Positions 36,411 to 45,935 of a DNA stretch of 64,000 nucleotides are shown one piece after another. The stretch lies in assembly GCF_900091555.1 (NCBI RefSeq), contig NZ_FMCX01000001.1:744001-808000 (forward strand), written 5' to 3'. The notes under the pieces are model-generated. The model saw nothing but the letters and a program-made list of their open reading frames with translations. It was not told where the DNA came from and ran no database searches. Origin of the DNA: Micromonospora mirobrigensis (GTDB lineage Bacteria; Actinomycetota; Actinomycetes; Mycobacteriales; Micromonosporaceae). The position numbers and the translations under genes were made by a program. Within the stretch, counting starts at the first letter, position 1, and every line of letters starts with the position of its first letter.

Positions 36411-37769
36411 TCACCAGCCCTTCGCGAGGCTCGTCTGCAGCCGGGCCGCGCGGGCGGCCCGGAGCTGGAAGATCGCCTTCACCAGAGCGGGCGCGGCGAT
36501 GAAGATGACGATGAGCGCCTGGAGCACGGTCACCAGCTCCAGCGAGATCCCGGAGTACGACTGCATCCGGTTGCCGCCGGCCTGGAGCGCACCGAAGAGC
36601 AGCGCCGCCAGCAGCACGCCCCACGGCTTCACCCGGCCGAGCAGGGCGACCAGGATGCCGTCGAAGCCGATCTGCGCGATCACCAGCGGGGTCAGCGCGT
36701 TCGCGGTCGAGCCGAGCACCATGTTCGAGCCGCCCAGTCCGGCCAGCAGGCCCGAGATCACCATGACCAGCACGTACGTCTTGGTGACGCTGATCCCGGC
36801 GGTCCGCGCGGCGTCCGGGTTCTCGCCGACCGCGCGCAGCTCGAAGCCGAGCGTCGAGCGGTTCAGCAGCCAGGCGATGAACCAGGTGGCCAGCACCGCG
36901 ACCAGGATGCCGGCGTGCACCCGCAGGTTGTCGCCGAGCAGCCGGGGCAGCTGGGCGGAGGAGTCGACCGGCTTGCTGATCGCGTCCGACCGGTTCGGGT
37001 TCTGCACCCCGGCCTGGATGATGATCCAGGACAGGAAGTAGACCGCGACGTAGTTGAGCATGATCGTGTTGATCACCTCGTGGGCGCCGGTGCGCGCCTT
37101 GAGGATGCCCGGCACGAAGCCCCAGAGCGCGCCGCCGAGCGCGCCGGCGATCAGCGCGACGAGCAGGTGCACCCCGGGCGGCAGCGGCAGCGCGAAACCG
37201 GCCACGGCGGAGAGGATGACGCCGATGGTGGCCTGGCCCTGCGCGCCGATGTTGAACAGGCCGCCGCGGAAGGCGAGCGCGACCGCCAGACCGGTGAAGA
37301 CCAGCGGCGCGGTGTAGGTGAGGGTCTCCGAGATCGGACCCATCGCGGCGGTGAAGCCGACCGCGTCCGGGTCGAAGATCGCGCCCTTGAACAGGTTGGC
37401 GTACGCCTCGCTGACCACGGTCCAGCTCGCGTTGAGCGCGTCCGCCGGGCGGGCGGTGATGTAGCTGTAGGTGGCCAGCACCTCCGGGTCGGAGACGATG
37501 ATCAGCACCGCGCCGACCAGCATCGCCAGCAGCACGGCGAGCACGGTCACGGTGACCGTGTTCGCCGCCCAGAGGTTGTCCAGGAAGAGCCGGCCCAGGG
37601 TGGGGCGGGGCCCCTCGGCGGCGGGCTGCTTCGTGGCGGTGGCGGGCACCGCGCGCTCGGTGTCGGCGGCGGGCGCGGACGGCGTCGCCCGGGCCTCGCT
37701 GCGCGCCTCCTGCGCCTCGGTCGCCGGCTCCTTGTCCGGGGAGCCCGACACCGGGTTCGGCTTGCTCAT
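36411..37769 (-). CDS. Nucleoside ABC transporter permease (NupP/YufP-like)
   Basis: A 452-aa membrane protein with about 60 polar N-terminal residues (rich in Ala, Pro and Glu) followed by about nine helices. Typical segments: [74 protein letters not shown]. It is the first of two permeases; its ATG at 37769 overlaps the ATPase stop by 4 nt. The same gene set (lipoprotein, ATPase, two permeases) defines nucleoside importers of the BmpA/NupOPQ type. Confidence 0.9.
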   Translation of the reverse strand: MSKPNPVSGSPDKEPATEAQEARSEARATPSAPAADTERAVPATATKQPAAEGPRPTLGRLFLDNLWAANTVTVTVLAVLLAMLVGAVLIIVSDPEVLATYSYITARPADALNASWTVVSEAYANLFKGAIFDPDAVGFTAAMGPISETLTYTAPLVFTGLAVALAFRGGLFNIGAQGQATIGVILSAVAGFALPLPPGVHLLVALIAGALGGALWGFVPGILKARTGAHEVINTIMLNYVAVYFLSWIIIQAGVQNPNRSDAISKPVDSSAQLPRLLGDNLRVHAGILVAVLATWFIAWLLNRSTLGFELRAVGENPDAARTAGISVTKTYVLVMVISGLLAGLGGSNMVLGSTANALTPLVIAQIGFDGILVALLGRVKPWGVLLAALLFGALQAGGNRMQSYSGISLELVTVLQALIVIFIAAPALVKAIFQLRAARAARLQTSLAKGW

Positions 37770-39355
37770 GCCTCGTCCTCTTCGACAGGGGCCTGGGTGA
37801 CCGGCGCGGCGCCGGCCGTACCGGCGGGGGCGTCGGTCGTGGTCGCGGTGTCCGGGGTGATGCCGGCCATCAGCAGGCCGATCTCCTCGCGAGGGGTGTC
37901 CGGGCCGACCACGCCGATCACCCGGCCGCGGTACATCACCGCGATCCGGTCGGCCAGGCCGATGACCTCGTCCAGCTCGCTGGAGACCACCATGACGGCG
38001 GTGCCGATGTCCCGCTCGCGGATGACCCGGCTGTGGATGAACTCGATCGAGCCCACGTCGACACCGCGGGTGGGCTGGGCGGCGATCAGCAGCTTCAGCG
38101 GGCGGGACAGCTCCCGGGCCACGATTACCTTCTGCTGGTTGCCGCCGGAGAGGGTGCCGACCGCGGCGTCGGGCGAGGAGGTACGGATGTCGAACTGCTC
38201 GACCCGTTCCCTCGCCGACCTGGCGATGGCGTCCGGCTTGAGCGACAGGCCCTTGCCGAAGGGCGGCCGGTCGTAGATGTCGAGCACCAGGTTCTCCGCG
38301 ACGGAGAACTCCTTGACCACGCCGTCGACGCTGCGGTCCTCCGGCACGTAGCCGACGCCGGCCCGGAGCACCTTCTTGGTCGACCAGCCGTTCACGGTCT
38401 CGCCGTCGAGGCTGACGGTGCCGGCGAGCACCGGGCGCAGCCCCATGATCGCCTCGATCAGTTCGGTCTGCCCGTTGCCCTGGACACCGGCGACGCCGAG
38501 CACCTCCCCGGCGTGCACGGTCAGGTCCACGCCGTCGACCGCGCGTACCTGCCGGTCGTCGTCGACGACCAGGCCGGCGACCTCCAGGACCGGCTTGCCG
38601 GGCTGGGCGACCTGCTTGTCCACGGTCAGCCGGACGCTGCGACCGACCATCAGCGCGGCCAGCTCGTCGCGGCTGGCGCTCGGCTCGGCGGTGCCGACCG
38701 TCTTCCCGCGCCGGATCACCGTGATCCGGTCGGCGATCGCCTTGACCTCGCCCAGCTTGTGGGTGATGAAGACGATCGACTTGCCGGCCGCCTTGAGCGA
38801 CCGCATGACCGTGAGCAGCTCCTCGGTCTCCTGCGGCGTCAGCACGGCCGTCGGCTCGTCGAGGATCAGCAGGTCGACGTCGCGGGTCAGGGCCTTGACG
38901 ATCTCCACCCGTTGCTGGATGCCGACCGGCAGGTCCTCGACCACCGCGTCCGGGTCGACCCGGAGGTTGTACCGCTCGGAGACCTCGGCGACCTCGCGGC
39001 GGGCGCGGCGGCGGTCGAGGAAGCCGGCGATGCCGCCCTTGACCTGTTCCGCGCCGAGCATCACGTTCTCGGCCACCGTGAAGACCGGCACCAGCATGAA
39101 GTGCTGGTGCACCATGCCGATCCCGGCGGCGATCGCGTCCGACGGGCCCTTCAGCTTCAGCGGCTTGCCGTCGACCAGGATCTCGCCCTCGTCGGGCTGG
39201 TAGAGCCCGTAGAGCACGTTCATCAGGGTCGACTTGCCGGCGCCGTTCTCGCCGAGCAGGGCGTGGATCTCTCCAGGCTCCACCGTCAGGTCGATGTGGT
39301 CGTTGGCGACCAGATCACCGAACCGCTTGGTGATGCCGCGCAGTTCGAGTCTCAG
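37766..39355 (-). CDS. Nucleoside ABC transporter ATPase (double ATPase, NupO/YufO-like)
   Basis: A 529-aa cytoplasmic protein with two ABC domains. The first has GENGAGKST (Walker A) and [14 protein letters not shown]. The second has a degenerate P-loop ([17 protein letters not shown]) and [18 protein letters not shown], as in sugar and nucleoside importers of this type. The family usually begins [13 protein letters not shown]; the best-placed start is CTG 39355, with AGGAGG 5 nt upstream. Upstream in-frame GTGs (39403, 39412) add 16-19 non-family residues and lie before that ribosome site. It sits between bmpA and the permeases. Confidence 0.88.
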   Translation of the reverse strand: MRLELRGITKRFGDLVANDHIDLTVEPGEIHALLGENGAGKSTLMNVLYGLYQPDEGEILVDGKPLKLKGPSDAIAAGIGMVHQHFMLVPVFTVAENVMLGAEQVKGGIAGFLDRRRARREVAEVSERYNLRVDPDAVVEDLPVGIQQRVEIVKALTRDVDLLILDEPTAVLTPQETEELLTVMRSLKAAGKSIVFITHKLGEVKAIADRITVIRRGKTVGTAEPSASRDELAALMVGRSVRLTVDKQVAQPGKPVLEVAGLVVDDDRQVRAVDGVDLTVHAGEVLGVAGVQGNGQTELIEAIMGLRPVLAGTVSLDGETVNGWSTKKVLRAGVGYVPEDRSVDGVVKEFSVAENLVLDIYDRPPFGKGLSLKPDAIARSARERVEQFDIRTSSPDAAVGTLSGGNQQKVIVARELSRPLKLLIAAQPTRGVDVGSIEFIHSRVIRERDIGTAVMVVSSELDEVIGLADRIAVMYRGRVIGVVGPDTPREEIGLLMAGITPDTATTTDAPAGTAGAAPVTQAPVEEDEA

Positions 39356-39513
39356 CGCAACCTCCTGGAGTGCGAGCGGATGGTGCAGCGTAGCGGCTGC
39401 CACGCCGGCCACCGCGCCGGGTGGGGTCGGGGGATGAAGGTGGACCGGCCGCCCCGGCGTCGCGGGATCTTCCCCGCGACGGCCGAGGCGGCCGGATCGT
39501 CACACCTGGTTCC

Positions 39514-39552
39514 GCCGCCCTCCGGAGATGATCCCATTGCCGGAGGGGGGCG
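39514..39552. terminator. Attenuator-like hairpin between bmpA and the ATPase gene
   Basis: CCGCCCTCCGG (39514 region) pairs with CCGGAGGGGGGCGG across a 14-nt loop, just after the bmpA stop at 39559. It may lower expression of the transporter genes relative to the binding protein. Confidence 0.5.
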
Positions 39553-39558
39553 GGATGG

Positions 39559-40647
39559 TCACTTGGTCGGCTGGGCCTTCGAGGTGACCGTGATGGTGCC
39601 GGCGGCGATGTCCGCCTTGATCTTGTCGACCTCGGCCTTCAGGTCCGCCGGGACCTTGCTGTCGAAGTCGTGGTACGGCGCGATGGAGACGCCGTTGTTG
39701 GCCAGGTCGCCGACGAAGCCGGGCTTGGCCTGGAGCTTCTCGCCGTTGGCGGCCTTCAGCACGGCCTCCTTGACGGCGTCCGGGATGTTCTTCACCACGG
39801 TGGTGACGATGGCGGCGCAGTCCGGGGTGCTCTCGCAGCCGTCGACGTCCACCCAGACGACCGAGTACTTGCCGCCCGAGGCCTTCGCCGCGGAGGTGGT
39901 GCCGAGGCCGGCGCCGCCGGCGACCGGCATGATGATGTCCGCGCCCTGGGCGACCAGGGTGTCGGAGACCTTCTTGCCCTCGTCCTGCTTGACGAAGTCG
40001 TTGGTGAAGGAACCCTTCTGGGTGTCCTTGTTCCAGCCGAGCACCTGGACGTTCTTGCTCTTGGCCTTGTTGTAGTACGCCACGCCGTCGGCGAAACCGT
40101 CCATGAAGATGGTCACCGGCGGGATCGGCAGGCCGCCGTAGGTGCCGACCTTGCCGGTCTTGCTCATCCCGGCGGCGAGGTAGCCGGCCTGGAAGGCGGC
40201 CTGCGCGGTGTCGAACTGCATCGGGTAGACGTTGTCGATACCCGGGTTCGCGTCGACGATGGCGAACTGCTGGTTCTTGTTCGCCTCGGCGGCCTTCTTG
40301 GTGGCGTCCTGCATCAGGCCACCGACGGCCAGGATGAAGTCGCACTTCTGGTCCACGAAGCCCTTCAGGTTGACCTCGTAGTCAGCCTCGGCCTTCGACT
40401 GCACGTTCTTGATGTCGATCTTGTCGTTGGCCTCCTTCGCCGCCTTGAGGCCCGCCCAGGCGGAGGTGTTGAAGGACTTGTCGTCGATGCCACCGACGTC
40501 GGTCACCATGCAGGCGCTGAACTTCTTGCCGCCGTTGCCACCGGCGTTGTTGTCGTCCTTGGGTGCCTCACCACAGGCGGCGGCACCCAGCACGAGCCCA
40601 CCCGCCACGAAGGCGGAGGCGATCCGCATCCCACGCACAGTGCGCAA
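39559..40647 (-). CDS. bmpA: BmpA/Med-family nucleoside-binding lipoprotein
   Basis: A 362-aa secreted lipoprotein. Start taken as TTG 40647 because AAGGAG lies 5 nt upstream; in-frame GTG 40638 and ATG 40629 follow closely. Signal peptide MRIASAFVAGGLVLGAAAC with lipobox Cys25. Mature part: ACMVTDVGGIDDKSFNTSAW, DFILAVGGLMQDATKKAAE, FADGVAYYNKAKSKNVQV, ADIIMPVAGGAGLGT, features of PnrA/BmpA purine nucleoside receptors. It is first in the transporter operon and most likely the dominant product. A 16-bp dyad lies upstream at 40796. Confidence 0.93.
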   Translation of the reverse strand: MRTVRGMRIASAFVAGGLVLGAAACGEAPKDDNNAGGNGGKKFSACMVTDVGGIDDKSFNTSAWAGLKAAKEANDKIDIKNVQSKAEADYEVNLKGFVDQKCDFILAVGGLMQDATKKAAEANKNQQFAIVDANPGIDNVYPMQFDTAQAAFQAGYLAAGMSKTGKVGTYGGLPIPPVTIFMDGFADGVAYYNKAKSKNVQVLGWNKDTQKGSFTNDFVKQDEGKKVSDTLVAQGADIIMPVAGGAGLGTTSAAKASGGKYSVVWVDVDGCESTPDCAAIVTTVVKNIPDAVKEAVLKAANGEKLQAKPGFVGDLANNGVSIAPYHDFDSKVPADLKAEVDKIKADIAAGTITVTSKAQPTK

Positions 40648-40795
40648 GACGTCTCCTTCCCATTGCACACCGCGCTGTTGCGGTGGCAGCCCTTGAGCCG
40701 GCCTGCGCTGCGCCGCCGGCTTCCCACGTTACGGACGGGAGCGTACGCCCGCGCCCACCCACCGGCCGCCAATCGTGCACGACTGTTGGATGGCT

Positions 40796-40811
40796 GTTAC
40801 CCCTACGTAAC
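40796..40811. promoter_or_regulatory. GTTAC-N6-GTAAC dyad upstream of bmpA
   Basis: GTTACCCCTACGTAAC, a 16-bp symmetrical site in the 258-bp region upstream of the bmpA start and about 150 nt before it. Candidate operator for a repressor of nucleoside uptake. The rest of this intergenic stretch shows no ORF or RNA gene. Confidence 0.35.
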
Positions 40812-40905
40812 CCTCACGTGGGGCAGATCACTTTTCGGCGTGCAGGACGGTAGGCGGAGTGTCGCGAACGTCCGGTTCACCGGGCCGTTTCCGCAGCTCG
40901 GCGGG

Positions 40906-41256
40906 TCACCGCCAGAACACCGCCACCGCGGCGTTGACCAGCGTCAACCCGATGATCGCGAGGAAGTGGCCACGGGCCACCGACTCCCGCTTCCGGGAGA
41001 AGAAGACCATGACGAAGATCAGCAGCGCGAACACCAACTTGGTAACAAGTTTTGCGGGCGCCGGCTCGTCGCCGTCCCGCAGCGGGGCGGCGAGGCCGAG
41101 GCCGGTCAGCAGGCCGATCACCGAGCCCCAGAGCATGGCCGCGTTGATCCGCAGCCGGCCGATGACGTACTGGGCGATCGAGCCGCCGAGCAGCAGCGCG
41201 AACCCGATCAGATGGACGTAGAGGAGTACCAGACGAAGAGCTTCCACGGGAGCCAT
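40906..41256 (-). CDS. Small integral membrane protein, four helices
   Basis: A 116-aa hydrophobic protein with four predicted helices (LVLLYVHLIGFALLLGGSIA, AAMLWGSVIGLLTGLGLA, LVFALLIFVMVFFSRK, FLAIIGLTLVNAAVAVFWR). An early His (VHLIGFALLLG) is conserved in similar actinobacterial proteins as far as I recall. I do not recognise a function. It lies upstream of bmpA in the same direction but about 240 bp away, so it is probably a separate unit. Confidence 0.75.
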   Translation of the reverse strand: MAPVEALRLVLLYVHLIGFALLLGGSIAQYVIGRLRINAAMLWGSVIGLLTGLGLAAPLRDGDEPAPAKLVTKLVFALLIFVMVFFSRKRESVARGHFLAIIGLTLVNAAVAVFWR

Positions 41257-41350
41257 CCTGCCCCATCAACGACAACTTGTAGTAGCCGCCCCGCCCAGCT
41301 GATCTCAGACCGTGACCTCCACCTGCCGGCCCCGGCGTCGGCAGGTGGAG

Positions 41351-41401
41351 CGTTAAGAGGGGGCCCCTGTACAACGGAATCCGTTAACAGGGGGCCCCTG
41401 C
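41351..41401. terminator. Long imperfect palindrome after the GH13 gene
   Basis: Two near-identical direct repeats (41351-41370 and 41382-41401), each with AGGGGGCCCCTG, are arranged around AACGGAATCCGTT. The whole stretch can therefore also fold as one long stem. It lies immediately beyond the stop of the GH13 gene at 41402. A similar GGGGGCCCTT palindrome follows galK at 57775. Confidence 0.65.
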
Positions 41402-43207
41402 TTACATCCGCCAGATCTGGAACGTGGGACCGTCGCCGGGCAGGGTCACCGCGCCGTCGGCGTCTGGCCGCAGCGCCGGCGCCCCGCCGTACACGTTCTC
41501 CCCGGCCGGCAGGCCGGCCAGGCGGACCGGGGTGCCGGCCGCGCGGCGGGCCAGCACCAGCACCGAGCCGGTCGGGGCCTCGCGCAGGAAGACCAGGGTG
41601 TCGGCGTCGACGTGCGCCCAGCGCAGGCCGCCGTGACGCAGCGCCGGCTCGGCGCGCCGCAGGGCCAGCAGCGACCGGTACGCGGCGAACGTGCCCTGGT
41701 CCCAGCTCTCCGGCCGGTGCCACGGCATCGGGGTACGCGAGCCCTCCCCGTTCTCCCCGGTGAGCCCCAGCTCGTCCCCGGCGAAGACCACCGGGGTGCC
41801 CGGCATGGTGGCCAGCAGCCCGGCCGCCACCTCCTGCCGGGCGGCGTCGCCGACGACCGTCCGGATCCGGGCCGAGTCGTGCGAGCCGAGCAGCTGCCAC
41901 GACTGGGTGTACGACCGCCAGGAGATCAGCGACCGGTAGGTGTCCATGGTGGTCAGGATCGCCTCGGCGTCCCGCCGGCGTACCCCGCCCGGGGTGCCGA
42001 GGAAGTTCGGCACCGGCTGGTCGCCGTGGCGCAGCCAGGACCAGATCGGGTCGGTGAAGCCGACGTAGTTCATCGTGCCGTGCCAGCCGTCCCGGTCCAG
42101 GTCACCGGTGTGGTCGTGACCGTGCTCGGCGAGCAGCAGCCCGTCCGGGCGGGTGCCGGCGACCACCTCGCGCAGCAGCCGCGCCACCTCGTGGGTGTAC
42201 GCGTCCGCGCCGCGCCGGCCGGTCATGTTGGCCACGTCGACCCGCCAGCCGTCCAGCCCGTACGGCGGGCGCAGCCAGCGGCGCAGCAGCGAGTCCTCGG
42301 CGGTGGCGAAGCGCCGGCGCAGCTCCGCGCTGCCCCAGTTCAGCTTCGGCAGCGACCGGACCCCGTTCCAGGACTCGTAGTCACCGGTCTCGTCGAAGTA
42401 GTACAGCTCCCGTTCGGGGGCGTGCGGGTCGGCCAGCGCCCGGGTGAACCACTCGTGGGCGTCGCCGGTGTGGTTGCTGGTGATGTCGCCGAGCAGCCGC
42501 CAACCCCGGGCGTGCACCGCGTCGGCCAGCCGGGCCAGGGCGGCGTCCCCGCCGAGCAGCGGGTCGACCGTGTCGAAGCTGGCCGCGTCGTAGCGGTGGT
42601 TGGAGCGGGCCGGGAAGATCGGGGTGAGGTAGACGGTGTTCACCCCGAGCCGGTCCAGGTGGTCCAGCCGTTCGGCGATGCCGTCCAGGTCGCCGCCGTA
42701 GAACTGGTGCGGCGTCTCCGGGCCACGGCCGATCACCGGGGTGTCCCAGTCGCATCCGATGGCCCAGTCCGGCGGCGTGCGGTTGTCGGCGGCGGCCGAC
42801 CGGGCGAACCGGTCGGGGAAGATCTGGTAGATCACCGCGTCCCGGGTCCAGGCCGGCGGCGGGGCGTGGCTGACCAGCTTGAAGTCGCCGTTGTCCGGCA
42901 CGTCGTGGCCGGCCAGGCCGGCCGCGTTGAGCCAGCGGTAACCCGTGGTCCCGGTCAGCATGAACCGGTAGTTGCTGACCGGGTTGCGGACCTGCACGTC
43001 GGCCCGCCACCAGACGTCGCCGTCCTTGGTGTGGTCGACGGTGGCCTCGGCGAAGTGCGGTTCACCGTCCCCGGTGGTGCGCACGTGGACCTGGGTGACG
43101 TCGGCGCCCTCGGGCACCCGGACGAAGACCGGGACGCGCTGGCCGAGCGCCGGTTCCTGCTCGGGGACGTAGGTGGCGGAGCCGTCGTGGTGCGGCTGGA
43201 GAGCCAT
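41402..43207 (-). CDS. Glycoside hydrolase family 13 (neopullulanase/alpha-glucosidase type)
   Basis: A 601-aa cytoplasmic enzyme; start taken as ATG 43207 (MALQPHHDGSATYVPEQEPA), as the longer frame adds 26 uncharacteristic residues. The N-terminal about 120 residues form a beta-sandwich like that of maltogenic amylases. The catalytic barrel shows IYQIFPDRFARS, DLDGIAERLDHLDRLGVNTV, nucleophile Asp in DGWRVDVANM (near 325), acid Glu in LLLAEHGHD (near 360) and Asp in LLGSHDSAR (near 443). It should cut alpha-1,4 bonds in imported maltodextrins. It lies 179 nt downstream of malG in the same direction, with a hairpin between them. Confidence 0.92.
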   Translation of the reverse strand: MALQPHHDGSATYVPEQEPALGQRVPVFVRVPEGADVTQVHVRTTGDGEPHFAEATVDHTKDGDVWWRADVQVRNPVSNYRFMLTGTTGYRWLNAAGLAGHDVPDNGDFKLVSHAPPPAWTRDAVIYQIFPDRFARSAAADNRTPPDWAIGCDWDTPVIGRGPETPHQFYGGDLDGIAERLDHLDRLGVNTVYLTPIFPARSNHRYDAASFDTVDPLLGGDAALARLADAVHARGWRLLGDITSNHTGDAHEWFTRALADPHAPERELYYFDETGDYESWNGVRSLPKLNWGSAELRRRFATAEDSLLRRWLRPPYGLDGWRVDVANMTGRRGADAYTHEVARLLREVVAGTRPDGLLLAEHGHDHTGDLDRDGWHGTMNYVGFTDPIWSWLRHGDQPVPNFLGTPGGVRRRDAEAILTTMDTYRSLISWRSYTQSWQLLGSHDSARIRTVVGDAARQEVAAGLLATMPGTPVVFAGDELGLTGENGEGSRTPMPWHRPESWDQGTFAAYRSLLALRRAEPALRHGGLRWAHVDADTLVFLREAPTGSVLVLARRAAGTPVRLAGLPAGENVYGGAPALRPDADGAVTLPGDGPTFQIWRM

Positions 43208-43252
43208 GGTGGCGCCTTTCGCGTCGGTCGGACGGGAGTGGAAAGGGGTCGC

Positions 43253-43282
43253 CCACCGCGGCCGGTCTCCCGACCGCGGTGG
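43253..43282. terminator. Hairpin between malG and the GH13 gene
   Basis: 9-bp perfect arms CCACCGCGG (43253-43261) and CCGCGGTGG (43274-43282), in the 179-nt gap between two co-directional genes. Possible terminator or processing site that sets the ratio of enzyme to transporter. Confidence 0.5.
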
Positions 43283-43386
43283 CACGACCCGAAACTGCTC
43301 CGGTGTACGTCATCCCGACGCCCTTGCCGCAGCGCGGAGCGGCACCACTCGCCTCGCCCTCGACGGCGAGCGGCCACCTATCCGGT

Positions 43387-44295
43387 TTATCCTTTGACCG
43401 CTCCGGCGGTGAGACCGGAGACGATGTAGCGCTGGAGGAGCTGGAACACCAGCACCGTCGGGATGGCGGTGAGCAGGGTGCCCGCCGCGAACATCCCGAA
43501 GTTGTTGTTCCGCTCGCCGGCCACCAGGCCGTACATGCCGACCGCGAGGGTCTTGGTGTTCGGCTCGGTGAGGAACACGTTGGCGAGGATGAACTCGTTG
43601 ATCGAGCCGATGAAGGCGAGCAGCCCGGTCACCGCGAGGATCGGCGCCACCAGCGGCAGCATGATCCGGAAGAAGACCTGGACGTGCGAGGCGCCGTCCA
43701 TGGTGGCCGACTCGTCCAGCTCCTTCGGCAGGGTGTCGAAGAAGCCCTTCATCAGCCAGGTGTTCGCCCCCAGCGCGCCACCCATGTAGAGCAGGAACAG
43801 GCCCCACGGGGTGTTGAAGCCGATGCTCGGCCACAGGTCGGTCACCGTCGTGAAGATCAGGAAGATCGCCACGATGGCCAGGAACTGCGGGAACATCTGG
43901 ATCAGCAGCAGCGCGAGCAGGCCGACCCGCCGCCCGGCGAACCGCATCCGGGAGAACGCGTACGCGGCCAGCGAGGACAGGAAGATCGACGCGAAGGAGG
44001 CCACCCCCGCCAGCAGCAGCGAGTTGAGGAACCAGTGACCGAACGCCGTGTTGTCGAACAGGTTGCGGAAGTTCTCGACCGACGCCCCGGTGGGCAGCAG
44101 CTGGGTGGAGGAGAGCGTGCCCAGCGGGTTGAACGCCGCGGAGATCACGAACACGATCGGGAAGAGGCTGAACAGCACGGCCACCACCCCGACCACGTGC
44201 CGCCAGCCCACCTGGGCGAACCAGCGGTTCTTGGTCTTCGGCGTCGCGTTGCGGTTGGCCACGGGCGCCTCGGCGTAGGTGCTCATCGCGCTCAC
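43387..44295 (-). CDS. malG: Maltose/maltodextrin ABC transporter permease (MalG-like)
   Basis: A 302-aa permease with six helices. The coupling-helix (EAA) motif is ELDESATMDGASHVQVFFRI followed by MLPLVAPILAV. Start taken as GTG 44295 in a GTGA overlap with malF, with GGAGG 7 nt upstream; an ATG at 44286 is a near alternative. With MalF and MalE it imports maltose-type sugars. No ATPase gene is in the operon, so a shared multi-sugar ATPase (MsiK type) encoded elsewhere is expected (family knowledge). Confidence 0.93.
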   Translation of the reverse strand: MSAMSTYAEAPVANRNATPKTKNRWFAQVGWRHVVGVVAVLFSLFPIVFVISAAFNPLGTLSSTQLLPTGASVENFRNLFDNTAFGHWFLNSLLLAGVASFASIFLSSLAAYAFSRMRFAGRRVGLLALLLIQMFPQFLAIVAIFLIFTTVTDLWPSIGFNTPWGLFLLYMGGALGANTWLMKGFFDTLPKELDESATMDGASHVQVFFRIMLPLVAPILAVTGLLAFIGSINEFILANVFLTEPNTKTLAVGMYGLVAGERNNNFGMFAAGTLLTAIPTVLVFQLLQRYIVSGLTAGAVKG

Positions 44296-45935
44296 GCGTA
44301 CACCTCCTCCTGCTTGCGGGTCCGGGAGAAGCTGATCGCGGAGACGATGGCCACGATCGCGAAGATGAAGATCGAGACGGTCGCCGCCAGGCCGAACTCG
44401 GCGCCCTGGGCGCCGAAGGCCAACCGGTAGGTGTACGTGATCAGCAGGTCGGTGGCGCCGTTGCGCGGGTTGTCCGCCGGGAACGGCCCACCGTCGGTGG
44501 TGAACAGGATCGCGTTGACGTTGTTGAAGTTGTACGCGAACGACGCGATCAGCAGCGGCGAGATCGCCACCAGCAGCAGCGGCAGGGTGACCGCCTTGAA
44601 CGACTGCCACGGGGTGGCGCCGTCGACCGAGGTCGCCTCGGTCAGCTCCCGGGGGATGGCCTGGAGCGCGCCGGTGGCCACCAGGAACATGTACGGGTAG
44701 CCGAGCCAGAGCTGCACCAGCAGCACCGCGATCCGGGCCGACCAGGCCTCACCGAACCAGTCGACGTTCAACCCGAACAGGTTGTTGATCAGGCCGAAGT
44801 CGGTGTTGAACATGTCCCGCCAGACCAGCAGCATCGCGAACGACGGCATGGCGTACGGCAGGATCAGCAGCACCCGGTAGAGGTTGGTCCCCCGCATCCG
44901 GGGCGAGTGCAGGGCCAGTGCGATCGCCATGCCGAGCAGGAAGGTCAGCCCGGTGGAGCCGATCGCGAAGGCGAAGTTCCAGGCCAGCGTGCCGAAGAAC
45001 GGGCCGGAGATGTTCGGGTCGGTCAGCACCCGGGTGAAGTTCTTCAGCCCGACGTTGACCTTCCAGCCCTGGGTCAGCCGCTCACCGTCGGCGGCGACGA
45101 AGGAGCCGGTCTTCTCGTCGGCGGCCCACGTCCTGCCGCTCTCGCCGTCCCGGATGCAGTCGCAGCCCGCCTCGTACGCCCGGGCCGCCTTGCCCTCGTA
45201 GGCGCGGCTGAGGCCGGTGGACCGGATGGCCCCGCCCTCGGTGGGGACGATCAGCGAGGTGACGTCCTTGCTCCGGACGCTGGCCTGGCCGATGTTCAGC
45301 ACCGTGTAGCCCTCGGCGGCGGTGATCCTGCCGGTGAGGCTGCTGGCGGTGACCTGGCCGGCGTCGAGCTGGCGCAGCCCGTCCGCGTCGCCCGCGTAGA
45401 CCTGCTTGGTCTTCGGGTCGGAGAGCAGGAAGACCAGCGGGCCGGTCGCCGGGTCACCCTTGGTGGCGACCGACAGGGCGTACTCGGTGGAGCCGGGGAC
45501 CTGCTTCACCGAGGAGGTCTGGATGGCGACGATCGCGTCGTCCTTGGTGCCGCGGTGGCCGTCGCCGAAGTTCGTGAAGGCGGTGCTCGCCGTGTAGAGC
45601 ACCGGGATGACCTGGAACGCGACCAGGAACAGCGTCCCGGGGACCAGGTACTTGGCCGGGATGTGCCGGCGGGTGAGGTAGAGGTAGAGCAGGGCGGCGG
45701 TGGTGACCGCCAGGACGCCGAGCCCCAGCCACTCCTTGGCCTCGATGAGCGGGAAGGCCGCCCAGGTCGCGATGCCGGCCACCAGGCCGAGCAGGATCAC
45801 CTTGACGATGAGGCCGGTCGCGGTGATCGGCGCGTGGTTCCGCGCGGTACGGGACTTGCGCGGGAGCCCGCTGCGAACGGGCTCCCGGCCCGGGGTCTGC
45901 TGGGCAGACCCCGGGCCGGACAGCGACGTGCTCAT
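44292..45935 (-). CDS. malF: Maltose/maltodextrin ABC transporter permease (MalF-like) with large periplasmic insert
   Basis: A 547-aa membrane protein. Start ATG 45935 overlaps the malE stop (TAATG). After two or three N-terminal helices comes a periplasmic loop of roughly 130 residues (about 125-260, containing KQVYAGDADGLRQLDAGQVT), like the MalF P2 loop that touches the binding protein. The transport core follows, with EAA motif ELTEATSVDGATPWQSFKAV. The first codons overlap two tandem perfect hairpins at 45861-45918. The last residues overlap malG. Confidence 0.93.
   Translation of the reverse strand: MSTSLSGPGSAQQTPGREPVRSGLPRKSRTARNHAPITATGLIVKVILLGLVAGIATWAAFPLIEAKEWLGLGVLAVTTAALLYLYLTRRHIPAKYLVPGTLFLVAFQVIPVLYTASTAFTNFGDGHRGTKDDAIVAIQTSSVKQVPGSTEYALSVATKGDPATGPLVFLLSDPKTKQVYAGDADGLRQLDAGQVTASSLTGRITAAEGYTVLNIGQASVRSKDVTSLIVPTEGGAIRSTGLSRAYEGKAARAYEAGCDCIRDGESGRTWAADEKTGSFVAADGERLTQGWKVNVGLKNFTRVLTDPNISGPFFGTLAWNFAFAIGSTGLTFLLGMAIALALHSPRMRGTNLYRVLLILPYAMPSFAMLLVWRDMFNTDFGLINNLFGLNVDWFGEAWSARIAVLLVQLWLGYPYMFLVATGALQAIPRELTEATSVDGATPWQSFKAVTLPLLLVAISPLLIASFAYNFNNVNAILFTTDGGPFPADNPRNGATDLLITYTYRLAFGAQGAEFGLAATVSIFIFAIVAIVSAISFSRTRKQEEVYA
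45861..45918. promoter_or_regulatory. Two tandem perfect hairpins inside the first codons of malF
   Basis: Arms CGGCCCGGGGTCTGC (45886-45900) and GCAGACCCCGGGCCG (45904-45918) pair perfectly with a 3-nt loop, 15 bp in all. Directly adjoining is CGGGAGCCCG (45861-45870) with CGGGCTCCCG (45878-45887), 10 bp, 7-nt loop. Both lie in codons about 6-25 of malF, right after malE, and could reduce malF relative to malE. Confidence 0.7.
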
